Source: CAZDCZ01 sp964504155
GTDB taxonomy: Bacteria > Bacteroidota > Bacteroidia > Bacteroidales > UBA12077
DNA length: 41,810 bases
Assembly (NCBI GenBank): GCA_964504155.1
Contig: CAZDCZ010000016.1
Coordinates: 1-41,810 of the forward strand
Reading direction: 5' to 3'
Part shown: piece after piece, positions 18,844 to 27,612 of the stretch
Numbering within the stretch: position 1 is the stretch's first letter
Layout of the letters: the number at the start of each line of letters is the position of its first letter
The notes under the pieces: generated by a model
What the model was told of the DNA's origin: nothing
The model's database searches: none
Seen by the model: only the letters and a program-made list of their open reading frames with translations
Position numbers and translations under genes: made by a program

Positions 18844-19001
18844 AATTATTTATGTGTTTATTTATAATAAAAAATCGAGTATAAAATTAGTAAATAATTA
18901 TTATATTTTACATTACGTAATATAAATATTAAAACAAATTTTACAATTGAATCGAGATTAAATTTTATAATCTTAATTTTGATGCTCTAAAATAATGTCT
19001 T

Positions 19002-19973
19002 ATGTACAATCTTGAAGAATTGCAAAAGCTAATAAATGAGCGTATTAGTAAAGAAGAGTTTGATAAAGAACCGTATTTACTTTACAAGCCAATAAAATAT
19101 ACTTTAGATACAGGAGGAAAACGTATTCGACCGGCATTAGTATTATTGGCATGTAATATATTTTCTAATAATATAGAGCCTGCTATTAAACCTGCTATTG
19201 GACTTGAGATTTTTCATAATTTTACTTTATTGCACGATGATATTATGGATAATGCCGATGTTAGAAGAAATAAACCTACTGTTCATAATAAATGGAACGA
19301 TAATATTGCAATATTATCGGGCGATGCAATGTTTATAAAAGCATATGATTATTTTTTAAATAGCGAGTTTCTAAATTTTAAAGAAGTTCTTAGAGTTTTT
19401 AATAAAACGGCTATTGAAGTTTGCGAAGGACAGCAGTACGATATGGATTTTGAAAACCGAACAGATGTTACCGAGCAAGAGTATATAAAAATGATAAGGC
19501 TCAAGACCTCTGTTTTAATTGCCGCCGCTTTAAAGATAGGAGCTCTTATTGGAGGTGCCGACAATAAAAATGCTAATCTGTTATATGAATTTGGAATAAA
19601 CATAGGATTAGGTTTCCAATTACAAGACGATATGCTCGATATCTTTGGAGACGAAAAAGTTTTTGGCAAAAAAATAGGTGGCGATATTATAGCAAATAAA
19701 AAAACATATCTTTTGATTAAAGCTCTTGAAATGGCCGATAATAAAACTAAAAAAGATATAGAGAATTTGCTTGAATTGAATTTCGTTAATAACAAAAAGA
19801 TAACAGATATAAAAAATATTTACAATAAACTAAATATTCAAAAACTTACACAAGATAAAATTGCCTATTTCTATAAAATTGCAATAAATGCATTATCTAA
19901 TGCCGATATTTCTGTTGATGCAAAAGATGAATTAATTAAATTTGCACAGAAATTAATTAAGCGTAACAAATAA
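19002..19973 (+). CDS. Polyprenyl diphosphate synthase (trans-isoprenyl)
   Basis: The 323-residue cytoplasmic enzyme condenses isopentenyl diphosphate with allylic diphosphates. The first Asp-rich motif is HDDIMDNAD (DDIMD, 79-83), followed by RRNKPTVH. The second is QLQDDMLDIFGD (DDMLD, 209-213), and GGKRIRPAL (38-46) binds diphosphate. The first motif lacks the two-residue insertion of bacterial farnesyl synthases, and the residue five positions before it is Phe (F74). In the known subtypes this suggests a short product such as geranylgeranyl or farnesyl diphosphate, not a long quinone chain, but the length cannot be fixed by eye. A possible -7 box TAATTTTG lies at 18974-18981. mnmH starts four bases after the stop codon. 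Confidence 0.93.
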   Translation: MYNLEELQKLINERISKEEFDKEPYLLYKPIKYTLDTGGKRIRPALVLLACNIFSNNIEPAIKPAIGLEIFHNFTLLHDDIMDNADVRRNKPTVHNKWNDNIAILSGDAMFIKAYDYFLNSEFLNFKEVLRVFNKTAIEVCEGQQYDMDFENRTDVTEQEYIKMIRLKTSVLIAAALKIGALIGGADNKNANLLYEFGINIGLGFQLQDDMLDIFGDEKVFGKKIGGDIIANKKTYLLIKALEMADNKTKKDIENLLELNFVNNKKITDIKNIYNKLNIQKLTQDKIAYFYKIAINALSNADISVDAKDELIKFAQKLIKRNK

Positions 19974-19977
19974 GCTA

Positions 19978-21006
19978 ATGTCTAATAAAATACAAGTAGA
20001 AGAGTTTTTAGAATTATCAGAATCAATACCCGTTATAGATGTACGGTCGCCAAAAGAATTTGCTCAAGGGCATATTCCGGGCGCTTTTAATATACCGTTA
20101 TTTAGTAACGAAGAAAGAGCAATAGTTGGAACAAACTATAAAAAAATTAATAGAGAAACAGCCATATTTTCAGGACTCGAAATTGTGGGTCCGAAATTAG
20201 TTTCGTTTGCAAAGCAAGCAAAAAAGATTTCTAAAAATAACAATTTGCTTGTGCATTGTTGGCGTGGAGGTATGCGAAGTTCTAGTATGGCTTGGCTTTT
20301 CGAAACTATTGGCTTAGAAATACAATTATTAAAAGGAGGTTATAAAGCTTATAGAAAATATTTTAAATCGAAATTAGAAGATAATAAGAATATAGTAATA
20401 CTAGGCGGTTTAACAGGAAGTGGGAAAACCGATGTGTTGCACGAGTTAAGAAATCAAGGAGAGCAAATTATCGATCTCGAAAGAATAGCAAATCATAAAG
20501 GTTCGGTATATGGAGCAATTGGGCAAAATCAACAACCAACAAACGAGCAATTCGAAAATAATCTAGGACATGAGTGGCTTAAGCTCGATTTAACGAAACC
20601 AATATGGCTCGAAGACGAAAGTAAAGCTATTGGAACCGACAGAATTCCTGATGAGCTTTATTTGCAAATGAGAAAAGCTATTGTGATAAAAATAGAAATA
20701 GATAAGGAGGTTAGAATAAGTCGTTTAATGAAAGAATATACATCGTTCGATAAAGAAATTCTTAAAAATGCTACCTTAAAAATTGCAAAACGATTAGGAG
20801 GATTAAATACTCAAGAAGCTCTCGATTCTATCGAAAGTGGCGATTTAAGAAAAGCAGTTGATATTTCGTTAATATATTACGATAAAGCATATAGTCATGG
20901 AATAAATAGTAGAGATGAATCTACAATTAAATCTATTGCTTTTGCAGAAGATAATCCTGAAAAAACTGCAAAAGAATTAATAAAATTTTTAGAAACAATC
21001 AGATAG
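19978..21006 (+). CDS. mnmH: tRNA 2-selenouridine synthase
   Basis: MnmH (SelU, YbbB) replaces sulfur with selenium in 2-thiouridine at tRNA position 34, by way of a geranylated intermediate, using selenophosphate. The 342-residue protein has an N-terminal rhodanese domain (about 5-130, IPVIDVRSPKEFAQGHIPGA) with catalytic C94 in VHCWRGGMRSSSMAW. A P-loop domain follows with Walker A GGLTGSGKT at 143-151. The line LEDESKAIGTDRIP (about 211-224) is characteristic of the family. It is four bases from the upstream polyprenyl synthase gene, so the two are translationally close; the geranyl diphosphate link between them is an intriguing but unproven connection. Activity requires SelD, which is not encoded here. 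Confidence 0.95.
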   Translation: MSNKIQVEEFLELSESIPVIDVRSPKEFAQGHIPGAFNIPLFSNEERAIVGTNYKKINRETAIFSGLEIVGPKLVSFAKQAKKISKNNNLLVHCWRGGMRSSSMAWLFETIGLEIQLLKGGYKAYRKYFKSKLEDNKNIVILGGLTGSGKTDVLHELRNQGEQIIDLERIANHKGSVYGAIGQNQQPTNEQFENNLGHEWLKLDLTKPIWLEDESKAIGTDRIPDELYLQMRKAIVIKIEIDKEVRISRLMKEYTSFDKEILKNATLKIAKRLGGLNTQEALDSIESGDLRKAVDISLIYYDKAYSHGINSRDESTIKSIAFAEDNPEKTAKELIKFLETIR

Positions 21007-21010
21007 TTAA

Positions 21011-22276
21011 TTATTGTTGTTTTACCTTATCGGCATCTACTATTTTATATACCTTGTCGGAACGACGAATAAGTGTATCAGCAGGGATAGAGCAACGTTC
21101 TCCTTTTATTGATGTATTAACGGATTTATTATCAACTCTGATTTCTTGAATTTTTAATTGTAATACTCCGGTAGTTGGACCTGTAATTAGTATTTCGTCG
21201 CCTACCGATAAAGAATACGATTCAATTAATATTTCGGCTACTTTAATTTTGCTAAAGTAATTTGTTGCTTTACCGATTTTTAATTTTCGTTTAGTGGCTC
21301 TCGACCCATATTTACGACTCCATTCGCCAAGTCTTTGCCCCAGATAATAACCATCCCAAAATCCTCGATTAAAAACACTTGCTAATCGTTCTTTCCATAA
21401 AACTATTTTTTCTTCGGTAAAATCGTTAGCGATATAGGCATCTACTGCTTCGCTATAACACTCAACAACAGTTTTAACATATTCGGCAGGACGAGCTCGT
21501 CCTTCAATTTTTAATACGCTTACTCCGGCATCTAAAACTTTATTCAGAAAATGAATAGTAAGTAAGTCTTTTGGCGACATAATATATTCATTGTCAATTT
21601 CAATTTCGTTACCCGATTCTTTTTCTGTTACTATATACGATTTTCTGCAAGTTTGCAAACACGCCCCTCTATTAGCCGATGAATTTTTCTCGTGCAAACT
21701 CAAATAGCATTTTCCCGAAACAGCCATGCATAAAGCACCATGAACAAACAATTCAATCTTTACAAGTTTACCAGATGGACCAACAATATTATTTTCTTTT
21801 ATATATTTCGATATTTCGGCAATCTGCTCTAATTTCAGTTCTCTTGCTAACACAACAACATCGGCAAATTGAGAATAGAATTTCAATGCTTCGGTGTTTG
21901 TAATATTAAGTTGAGTAGAAATATGAACTTCAACACCAATACTTCTTGCATATTGAATTACAGAAATATCGGAAGCAATTATTGCTGTAACATTGTACTT
22001 TTTTGCAGCATCAACAACTTCTTGCATTAATTGTAATTCATTGTCGTATATAATAATGTTTACAGTAAGATAGGTTTTTACATTATTCTCGCTGCAAATA
22101 TCTCCAATGTTTTTAAGATCGTCGAAAGTAAAATTATTAGAAGAATGAGCACGCATATTTAATTTTTCGATACCGAAATAAACAGAATCGGCTCCTCCCT
22201 GAATAGCTGCCATTAATGATTCGTACGAACCAACAGGGGCCATAATTTCTATATCTTTTCTACTATCGTATCGCAT
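21011..22276 (-). CDS. U32 family protein, likely tRNA hydroxylation (TrhP-like)
   Basis: The 421-residue protein is annotated in databases as peptidase U32. It opens EIMAPVGSYESLMAAIQGGADSVYFG, a TIM-barrel start, and holds the family signature ELFVHGALCMAVSGKCYLS. Cysteines C183, C190, C206 and C210 (RGACLQTC) match the conserved set that ligates an iron-sulfur cluster in the studied members. Known homologues in Escherichia coli (TrhP/YegQ, RlhA/YdcP, UbiU/V) carry out prephenate-linked or oxygen-independent hydroxylations of RNA or ubiquinone, and protease activity is doubtful. The length and single-domain form fit TrhP best, which makes 5-hydroxyuridine at tRNA position 34. The gene ends four bases from mnmH, which faces it. 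Confidence 0.88.
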   Translation of the reverse strand: MRYDSRKDIEIMAPVGSYESLMAAIQGGADSVYFGIEKLNMRAHSSNNFTFDDLKNIGDICSENNVKTYLTVNIIIYDNELQLMQEVVDAAKKYNVTAIIASDISVIQYARSIGVEVHISTQLNITNTEALKFYSQFADVVVLARELKLEQIAEISKYIKENNIVGPSGKLVKIELFVHGALCMAVSGKCYLSLHEKNSSANRGACLQTCRKSYIVTEKESGNEIEIDNEYIMSPKDLLTIHFLNKVLDAGVSVLKIEGRARPAEYVKTVVECYSEAVDAYIANDFTEEKIVLWKERLASVFNRGFWDGYYLGQRLGEWSRKYGSRATKRKLKIGKATNYFSKIKVAEILIESYSLSVGDEILITGPTTGVLQLKIQEIRVDNKSVNTSIKGERCSIPADTLIRRSDKVYKIVDADKVKQQ

Positions 22277-22464
22277 TATTATTGATGATTAATTACAAAA
22301 TGCAAATTTACATTTTTCTTTCGTAAATCGATTAGGGATGTAAACGAATATAAAGACGAAGAGTATATTTTAAAAATAAATTGTTTAGTTATAAAAAATA
22401 GCAATATTTTTTCTTGACTTTTCGTTTATGTTGCAGTAACTTATGCTTTACAAAAAAACGTATT

Positions 22465-23175
22465 ATGGAAACAATTATTGAAACAATAGGTTATATAATT
22501 AAAGAAGAATATCTTTCGAGTATAAAAGATTATAATTTTGCAAATACTTTGGTACTTAAAAATACTCAACCTTTTCCGGGATATTACGGAAATAACTTAC
22601 CGTCAAATTCACACTCACCATCTTTCTTTTTATTAACATCAAAGTCGTATTCTTTCGAAGAAATTGCTAGAATTTCAAAAAAAGTTAAGGAAATATTTAA
22701 ATACGATTTTAATGCTTCTTCGGGAAACATTTTTATTAAAGCAAATAAATACAATTGTATTCGAATAAAATATTTGAAAAGCATAAATTTGATATCGCAA
22801 TTGCAAGCTTTATATATTGATGAGGGAATTAAATTTCTAAGAATAAAAAGTGTTCATTCACAGGGAATTATAAAAATTCACAAAAACTTTTATATAAAAG
22901 AAATAGATGATGATATATATACCGATATGGAAGAAGAATCGAAATGTTATTTTGAATTACCAGTCCTATTATCGATAAGCGAATTTAAAACGTATACAAA
23001 AAACATAAAGAACAATTTAGATAATAATTTATTCGATGCAGCTTGTGGTTTGTTTTATCGTAGCAAGGGAATAGTGTATGTGGTTAGAATATACGACAAA
23101 CAAAAAGATCTCGAAAGAATTAAACTTATTAGAGAAATGTATCTTGACGAGATAAAAAAATCTGGGATATTATAG
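22465..23175 (+). CDS. Conserved protein of unknown function (Bacteroidota type)
   Basis: The chosen start is the ATG at 22465, which gives 236 residues. An upstream TTG in the same frame adds an unconvincing Cys-rich leader. The protein is soluble, with mixed helix and strand and no signal peptide, membrane segment or catalytic motif. A notable segment is NFANTLVLKNTQPFPGYYGN near the N-terminus, followed by SFFLLTSKSYSFEEIARI and DAACGLFYRSKGIVYVVRIY near the C-terminus. From memory, similar proteins of about 230 residues occur across Bacteroidota without an assigned function. It sits 229 bases before the ATP synthase operon on the same strand but appears to be a separate unit. Confidence 0.85.
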   Translation: METIIETIGYIIKEEYLSSIKDYNFANTLVLKNTQPFPGYYGNNLPSNSHSPSFFLLTSKSYSFEEIARISKKVKEIFKYDFNASSGNIFIKANKYNCIRIKYLKSINLISQLQALYIDEGIKFLRIKSVHSQGIIKIHKNFYIKEIDDDIYTDMEEESKCYFELPVLLSISEFKTYTKNIKNNLDNNLFDAACGLFYRSKGIVYVVRIYDKQKDLERIKLIREMYLDEIKKSGIL

Positions 23176-23355
23176 TATAATAATTAAGGGTTCGAAAAAT
23201 AATCTTATTGCAAATAGTATTTAATAAAGTTTGATATATAATGTTGTGAGTTTTTTTTGCGACATTTTTATAATAAAAGATATGATTAAACGAAACACAA
23301 AATCACATGCTTCGTATTGATTATATTTAGGAATAATTATTATTTCAAAGTATCA

Positions 23356-23385
23356 ATTGCTTTTTAAATAATTTATTTACCTTTG
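23356..23385 (+). promoter_or_regulatory. Probable promoter of the ATP synthase operon
   Basis: TACCTTTG at 23378-23385 matches the Bacteroidota -7 consensus TAnnTTTG. ATTG at 23356-23359, 18 bases upstream, is a weak match to the -33 TTTG. Transcription would begin near 23390, giving a leader of about 15 bases before atpB. Confidence 0.6.
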
Positions 23386-23404
23386 TATTTATAGTCGTTA
23401 TAAT

Positions 23405-24511
23405 ATGAAAAGAGTAGTAAAAAGTATATTATTTATTTTTACAATAATACTTGTATGTTTAAGTGTACAAGAACCAATAATTGCAAGTGAAAAATTACCT
23501 GAGGTAGAACAAAATATTTCAGATGAGAAAAATAATGCTGAGAAAAATGAGAAATTTGATGCCGGAGAATTTATATTACATCATGTTGCCGACCATCATA
23601 GTTGGCATATTTTTACTTATAAAGGAAATTCTATTTCGTTACATTTACCGGTAATACTATATAGTAAGACAAATGGATTTGTGTGTTTCTCGTCGCGAAA
23701 AATTACAGAAGGTAAAACATATAAAAATTTCAAGTTATCGGAAAAAGATAAAATTGAAGAAATCGACGAAAACGGGAATATTATTGGGCCCATAATAGAT
23801 ATTTCAATAACAAAAAATGTTTTTGCATTATTTTTTAGTTGTGCATTGCTGTTATTAATATTTATTTCGGTTGCAAAAACCTATACAAAAAGAGAAAATT
23901 TGTCTCCCAAAGGATTACAATCATTATTGGAACCGTTAATAATATTTGTTCGCGACGATATAGCAAAATCGAGTATTGGAGAAAAGAAATATGAAAAATT
24001 CACTCCGTTTTTATTAACAATATTTTTCTTTATTTTAATAAATAATCTTTTGGGTTTAATCCCAATTCTTCCCGGAGGGGCAAATGTTACAGGGAATATT
24101 ACAATTACTCTTGCTTTAGCATTATTTACCTTTATTGTTACAACAATTAGCGGAAATAAAAGTTACTGGAAACATATATTTAATGCGCCGGATATTCCTT
24201 GGTGGTTAAAAGCGCCTGTGCCATTAATTCCTTTTATAGAAGTAGTTGGATTAATTACTAAACCATTTGTATTGATGGTTCGTTTATTTGCAAATATTTC
24301 GGCAGGACATATTATTGGTTTAGGATTTTTCTCGTTAATATTTATTTTTGGAAATATGGAACCTTATTTGGGATTTGTTGTATCTCCAATAACTATAATA
24401 TTTACAATATTTATGTCGATATTAGAATTGCTTGTTGCTTTTATTCAGGCATATGTATTTACAGTTTTATCGGCTATTTATATTGGAATGGCAACAGAAG
24501 AAGCACATTAG
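23405..24511 (+). CDS. atpB: ATP synthase F0 subunit a
   Basis: Subunit a forms the proton half-channels next to the c-ring. The protein has 368 residues, over 100 longer than in Escherichia coli. The extra length is an N-terminal signal-like helix (about 5-27) and a periplasmic extension of about 100 residues with a His-rich stretch (HHVADHHSWH, 59-68). I recall similar extensions in other Bacteroidota. The core has membrane helices at about 138-158, 200-222, 232-250, 275-315 and 322-362. It contains NNLLGLIP and MVRLFANISAGH, where R293 is the essential Arg. It is the first gene of the atpBEFHAG operon; atpI is absent upstream. Confidence 0.96.
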   Translation: MKRVVKSILFIFTIILVCLSVQEPIIASEKLPEVEQNISDEKNNAEKNEKFDAGEFILHHVADHHSWHIFTYKGNSISLHLPVILYSKTNGFVCFSSRKITEGKTYKNFKLSEKDKIEEIDENGNIIGPIIDISITKNVFALFFSCALLLLIFISVAKTYTKRENLSPKGLQSLLEPLIIFVRDDIAKSSIGEKKYEKFTPFLLTIFFFILINNLLGLIPILPGGANVTGNITITLALALFTFIVTTISGNKSYWKHIFNAPDIPWWLKAPVPLIPFIEVVGLITKPFVLMVRLFANISAGHIIGLGFFSLIFIFGNMEPYLGFVVSPITIIFTIFMSILELLVAFIQAYVFTVLSAIYIGMATEEAH

Positions 24512-24581
24512 TTAAGAAACGTCAGTTTAATTAAATATATTTATATCAGTTTATACTGATTCATTTTTAAAACAAATTATT

Positions 24582-24839
24582 ATGTTAACATTAACAGTAA
24601 TTTTACAAGCAGTTGCAGGAGCAGGTTTAGCTAAAGTAGGAGCAGGTTTAGGTGCAGGAATAGCGGCAATTGCTGCTGGTTACGGTATTGGAAAAATTGG
24701 TGCTGCGGCCATGGAGTCTATTGCACGTCAGCCGGAAGCTGCCGGAGACATTCGTTCAAATATGATTGTTTCTGCTGCTCTTATCGAAGGTGTTGCATTC
24801 TTTGCAATTGTTGTTTGTTTCCTTATTTTATTTGTTTAA
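24582..24839 (+). CDS. atpE: ATP synthase F0 subunit c
   Basis: This 85-residue hairpin protein forms the rotor ring. Helix 1 is Gly/Ala-rich (GAGLGAGIAAIAAGYGIG), the loop is ARQPEAAGDI, and helix 2 has the ion-binding Glu in AALIEGVAFF (about residue 69). By-eye alignment with the Ilyobacter sodium-type subunit puts Ile at the Na-ligand Gln position and Gly after the Glu instead of Ser. This argues for proton, not sodium, coupling. A small hairpin, ATCAGT-TTAT-ACTGAT (24545-24560), lies just upstream, and a much larger one lies just downstream. Confidence 0.97.
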   Translation: MLTLTVILQAVAGAGLAKVGAGLGAGIAAIAAGYGIGKIGAAAMESIARQPEAAGDIRSNMIVSAALIEGVAFFAIVVCFLILFV

Positions 24840-24851
24840 TTAAGGAGTATT

Positions 24852-24884
24852 CTTTGCAGATTAGTGATTGACTAATCTGCAAAG
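24852..24884. promoter_or_regulatory. Perfect 14-bp hairpin between atpE and atpF
   Basis: CTTTGCAGATTAGT (24852-24865) and ACTAATCTGCAAAG (24871-24884) are perfectly complementary around the five-base loop GATTG. It begins 12 bases after the atpE stop codon and is followed by A/T-rich sequence with interrupted T-runs (TTTAATTATTTTAATT). It may be a leaky terminator or a 3' stabiliser of the upstream atpBE message, which would help raise subunit c output, or an RNase processing site. The function is inferred. Confidence 0.75.
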
Positions 24885-24908
24885 TTTAATTATTTTAATT
24901 ATTTTATT

Positions 24909-25403
24909 ATGGAACTTATATTACCCGATTTTGGTTTGTTTTTTTGGATGATACTATCTTTTAGTATAGTATTATTTATTCTTTTTAAGTATGCTTGGAA
25001 CCCTATTCTTAGAGCTTTGAAATATCGCGAAAAATCGATTGAAAGAAGTTTGTTGTCCGCAAAAAAAGCAAAAGAAGAAATGGCAAAAATAGAGTTTGGA
25101 AACGAAAAAATTACCGAACTTGCTAAAATTGAAAAAGAAAACATCCTTAAAGAAGCAAAAAGAATTAAAGAAGAAATTATAGCCCAAGCTAAAGAAATTG
25201 CTCAAAAAGAAGCAAATAAAATGATTACCGAAACAAAAGAAAAAATCGAGCAAGAGAAAATTATTGCTATGGACGATATTAAAAATCAAATAGCAGTATT
25301 ATCGGTTGATATTGCAGAAAAAATTCTAAAACAAAATTTAGCCGATAATACAAAACAAAAAGAATTAATTAATAATTTGGTTAAAGATATTGAACTAAAT
25401 TAA
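24909..25403 (+). CDS. atpF: ATP synthase F0 subunit b
   Basis: The 164-residue peripheral-stalk protein has one N-terminal membrane helix (about 8-26, LFFWMILSFSIVLFILFKYAW) followed by a long charged helix that forms the dimeric stator coiled coil (about 35-150, rich in Lys, Glu and Ala). The stator links subunit a in the membrane to the alpha/delta part of F1. Length and layout are normal for bacteria. It lies between atpE and atpH; 14 bases separate it from atpH. Confidence 0.95.
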   Translation: MELILPDFGLFFWMILSFSIVLFILFKYAWNPILRALKYREKSIERSLLSAKKAKEEMAKIEFGNEKITELAKIEKENILKEAKRIKEEIIAQAKEIAQKEANKMITETKEKIEQEKIIAMDDIKNQIAVLSVDIAEKILKQNLADNTKQKELINNLVKDIELN

Positions 25404-25417
25404 AATGAGCTAATATA

Positions 25418-25966
25418 ATGTACCAAAGTAATATAAATGTTCGTTATGCAAAAGCACTTTTCTTATTAGCAAAAGAAAAGGATATATTAGATGAGATAAA
25501 GTCAGACATTGAACTTGTTTTAAATCTATTTTTGCAAACAGCAGATTTTAAATTAATATTTCAACACCCATTATTAGAACAATCAGCTAAGAAAAAAATA
25601 GTAAGTCAATTATTCGGACATAAAGTAAATAAATATTTCTTAATGTTTCTAGAATTAGTTATTAGAAATAAGCGTGAGATGTTTATTCAAGATATTTGTA
25701 GAAATTTTATCGATTTATATAGAAAAGAATTTAAAATAAAATCAGCTGTTCTCACAACAGCTTATCCGATAAATGAAAATGAACGACAAAAAATAAGAAA
25801 TACATTAGAACTAAAATTCGATGCTAATATTGAGCTTTCCGAAAAAGTTGATAGTGAATTAATAGGTGGATTTGTTATACAAATCGACGAAAAGCAAATT
25901 GATATTAGTGTAAAAAAACGATTACAAGAAATAAAGCACAAGTTATTAGAAATAGAATTATCTTAA
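25418..25966 (+). CDS. atpH: ATP synthase F1 subunit delta
   Basis: The 182-residue protein corresponds to OSCP/delta, which joins the b stalk to the top of the alpha/beta hexamer. The start NVRYAKALFLLAKEKDILDEI is typical of the family's N-terminal helical bundle. The C-terminal segment SELIGGFVIQIDEKQIDISVKKRL (about 146-170) matches the conserved D-x-S-x-(R/K)-x-(R/K)-L block. It lies between atpF and atpA in the usual order. Confidence 0.95.
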   Translation: MYQSNINVRYAKALFLLAKEKDILDEIKSDIELVLNLFLQTADFKLIFQHPLLEQSAKKKIVSQLFGHKVNKYFLMFLELVIRNKREMFIQDICRNFIDLYRKEFKIKSAVLTTAYPINENERQKIRNTLELKFDANIELSEKVDSELIGGFVIQIDEKQIDISVKKRLQEIKHKLLEIELS

Positions 25967-26000
25967 AATAAAATAATTTTAGTCAATTAAATTATTGATT

Positions 26001-27584
26001 ATGGCAATAATAAAACCCGGAGAAGTTTCCGGAATTCTCAAGGAACAAATAGAAGGTTTTGAAACAAAATCTAATTACGACGAAATAGGTACTGTTTTAC
26101 AAGTAGGCGATGGAATTGCTCGAATTTATGGCTTGACCAATGTTTTGGTTAACGAGTTAATAGAATTCGAGAACAATGTAAAAGGAATAGTACTTAATCT
26201 TGAAGAAGATAATGTTGGAGCTGTATTGCTCGATTCGTCCGAGAAAGTTAAAGAAGGCGACAAAGTTAAAAGAACTAGACAGATTGCTTCGATTAATGTT
26301 AGCGATAAGTTATTAGGACGAGTAATAAACACTCTTGGTGAGCCTATAGATGGAAAAGGTCCGATAAAAGGAGAAACATTCAGAATGCCTTTGGAGAGAA
26401 AAGCTCCGGAAGTAATTTTTCGTCAGCCGGTAAACGAGCCAATACAAACAGGTATTAAAGCAATTGATGCAATGATACCAATTGGTCGTGGACAAAGAGA
26501 ACTTATTATTGGCGACCGACAAACAGGGAAAACAGCAATTGCCATAGATACAATTATTAATCAAAAAGAATTTTACGATAAAGGAGAACCGGTGTATTGT
26601 ATTTATGTTGCTATTGGACAAAAAGGTTCGACAGTAGCTAATATTGCCAAAACACTAGAAAAACATGGGGCAATGGATTATACAGTAATTGTCTCATCTA
26701 CAGCTTCCGACCCTGCTGCTTTACAATATTTTTCTCCATTTGCCGGAGCTTGTATAGGCGAATATTTCCGCGATACCGGAAGATCGGCTCTAATAATTTA
26801 CGACGATCTTTCTAAGCAGGCAGTAGCATATCGCGAAGTGTCGTTGTTATTACGTCGTCCACCGGGACGTGAAGCATATCCCGGAGATATATTTTATCTC
26901 CATTCAAGATTATTAGAAAGAGCCGCAAAAATTATAGCTTCTGATGAAATAGCTAGAAAAATGAACGATTTACCGGAATCGATTAAAGGTATAGTTAAGG
27001 GGGGAGGTTCTTTAACGGCATTACCTATTATCGAAACTCAGGCAGGAGATGTATCTGCATATATTCCTACTAATGTAATTTCAATTACCGATGGTCAGAT
27101 TTTTCTCGAATCAGACTTGTTTAATTCAGGTGTTCGTCCGGGAATTAATGTAGGAATATCGGTATCGCGTGTAGGTGGTAGTGCACAGATAAAATCGATG
27201 AAGAAAGTTGCAGGTACTCTTAAACTTGACCAAGCTCAATATCGTGAGTTAGAAGCATTCTCGAAATTTGGTTCCGATCTTGATGAGGCTACTATGGCTA
27301 TTCTTGATAAGGGGTCGAAAAATGTAGAAATACTTAAACAGGGTCAGTATGCTCCAATGTCGGTCGAAAAACAAATAGCAATTATATATTGTGGTACAAG
27401 AGGTTTACTTGCCGATGTGCCTCTAGAAAAAATTAAGGAATTCGAAAGAGACTTTTTAAATTCTATGGAATTAGAACATCAAGATGTTTTAGATGAACTT
27501 AAACAAGGGAAATTAACTGATAATATTACAGAAACAATTGAGAGTGTTGTAAAAGATGTTTCTTTGAAATTTATAAAGTCATAA
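26001..27584 (+). CDS. atpA: ATP synthase F1 subunit alpha
   Basis: The chosen start is the ATG at 26001 (MAIIKPGEVSG), giving 527 residues. A TTG two codons earlier in the same frame is unlikely. The protein has the N-terminal beta-barrel (about 25-95), the nucleotide-binding domain with Walker A GDRQTGKT at 171-178, and the conserved LLLRRPPGREAYPGD and RPGINVGISVSRVGG (Arg finger region), then the helical C-terminal domain. Alpha subunits alternate with beta and bind ATP without turning it over. The catalytic beta gene (atpD) is not beside it in this genome segment. Confidence 0.98.
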   Translation: MAIIKPGEVSGILKEQIEGFETKSNYDEIGTVLQVGDGIARIYGLTNVLVNELIEFENNVKGIVLNLEEDNVGAVLLDSSEKVKEGDKVKRTRQIASINVSDKLLGRVINTLGEPIDGKGPIKGETFRMPLERKAPEVIFRQPVNEPIQTGIKAIDAMIPIGRGQRELIIGDRQTGKTAIAIDTIINQKEFYDKGEPVYCIYVAIGQKGSTVANIAKTLEKHGAMDYTVIVSSTASDPAALQYFSPFAGACIGEYFRDTGRSALIIYDDLSKQAVAYREVSLLLRRPPGREAYPGDIFYLHSRLLERAAKIIASDEIARKMNDLPESIKGIVKGGGSLTALPIIETQAGDVSAYIPTNVISITDGQIFLESDLFNSGVRPGINVGISVSRVGGSAQIKSMKKVAGTLKLDQAQYRELEAFSKFGSDLDEATMAILDKGSKNVEILKQGQYAPMSVEKQIAIIYCGTRGLLADVPLEKIKEFERDFLNSMELEHQDVLDELKQGKLTDNITETIESVVKDVSLKFIKS

Positions 27585-27612
27585 TCGACTGTAATAAGAA
27601 TAATAAATTTTT

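Noticed and set aside
22414..22464. TTG-started extension of the conserved unknown protein
   Set aside because: TTG start and Cys-rich leader look like the promoter region; ATG at 22465 is preferred.
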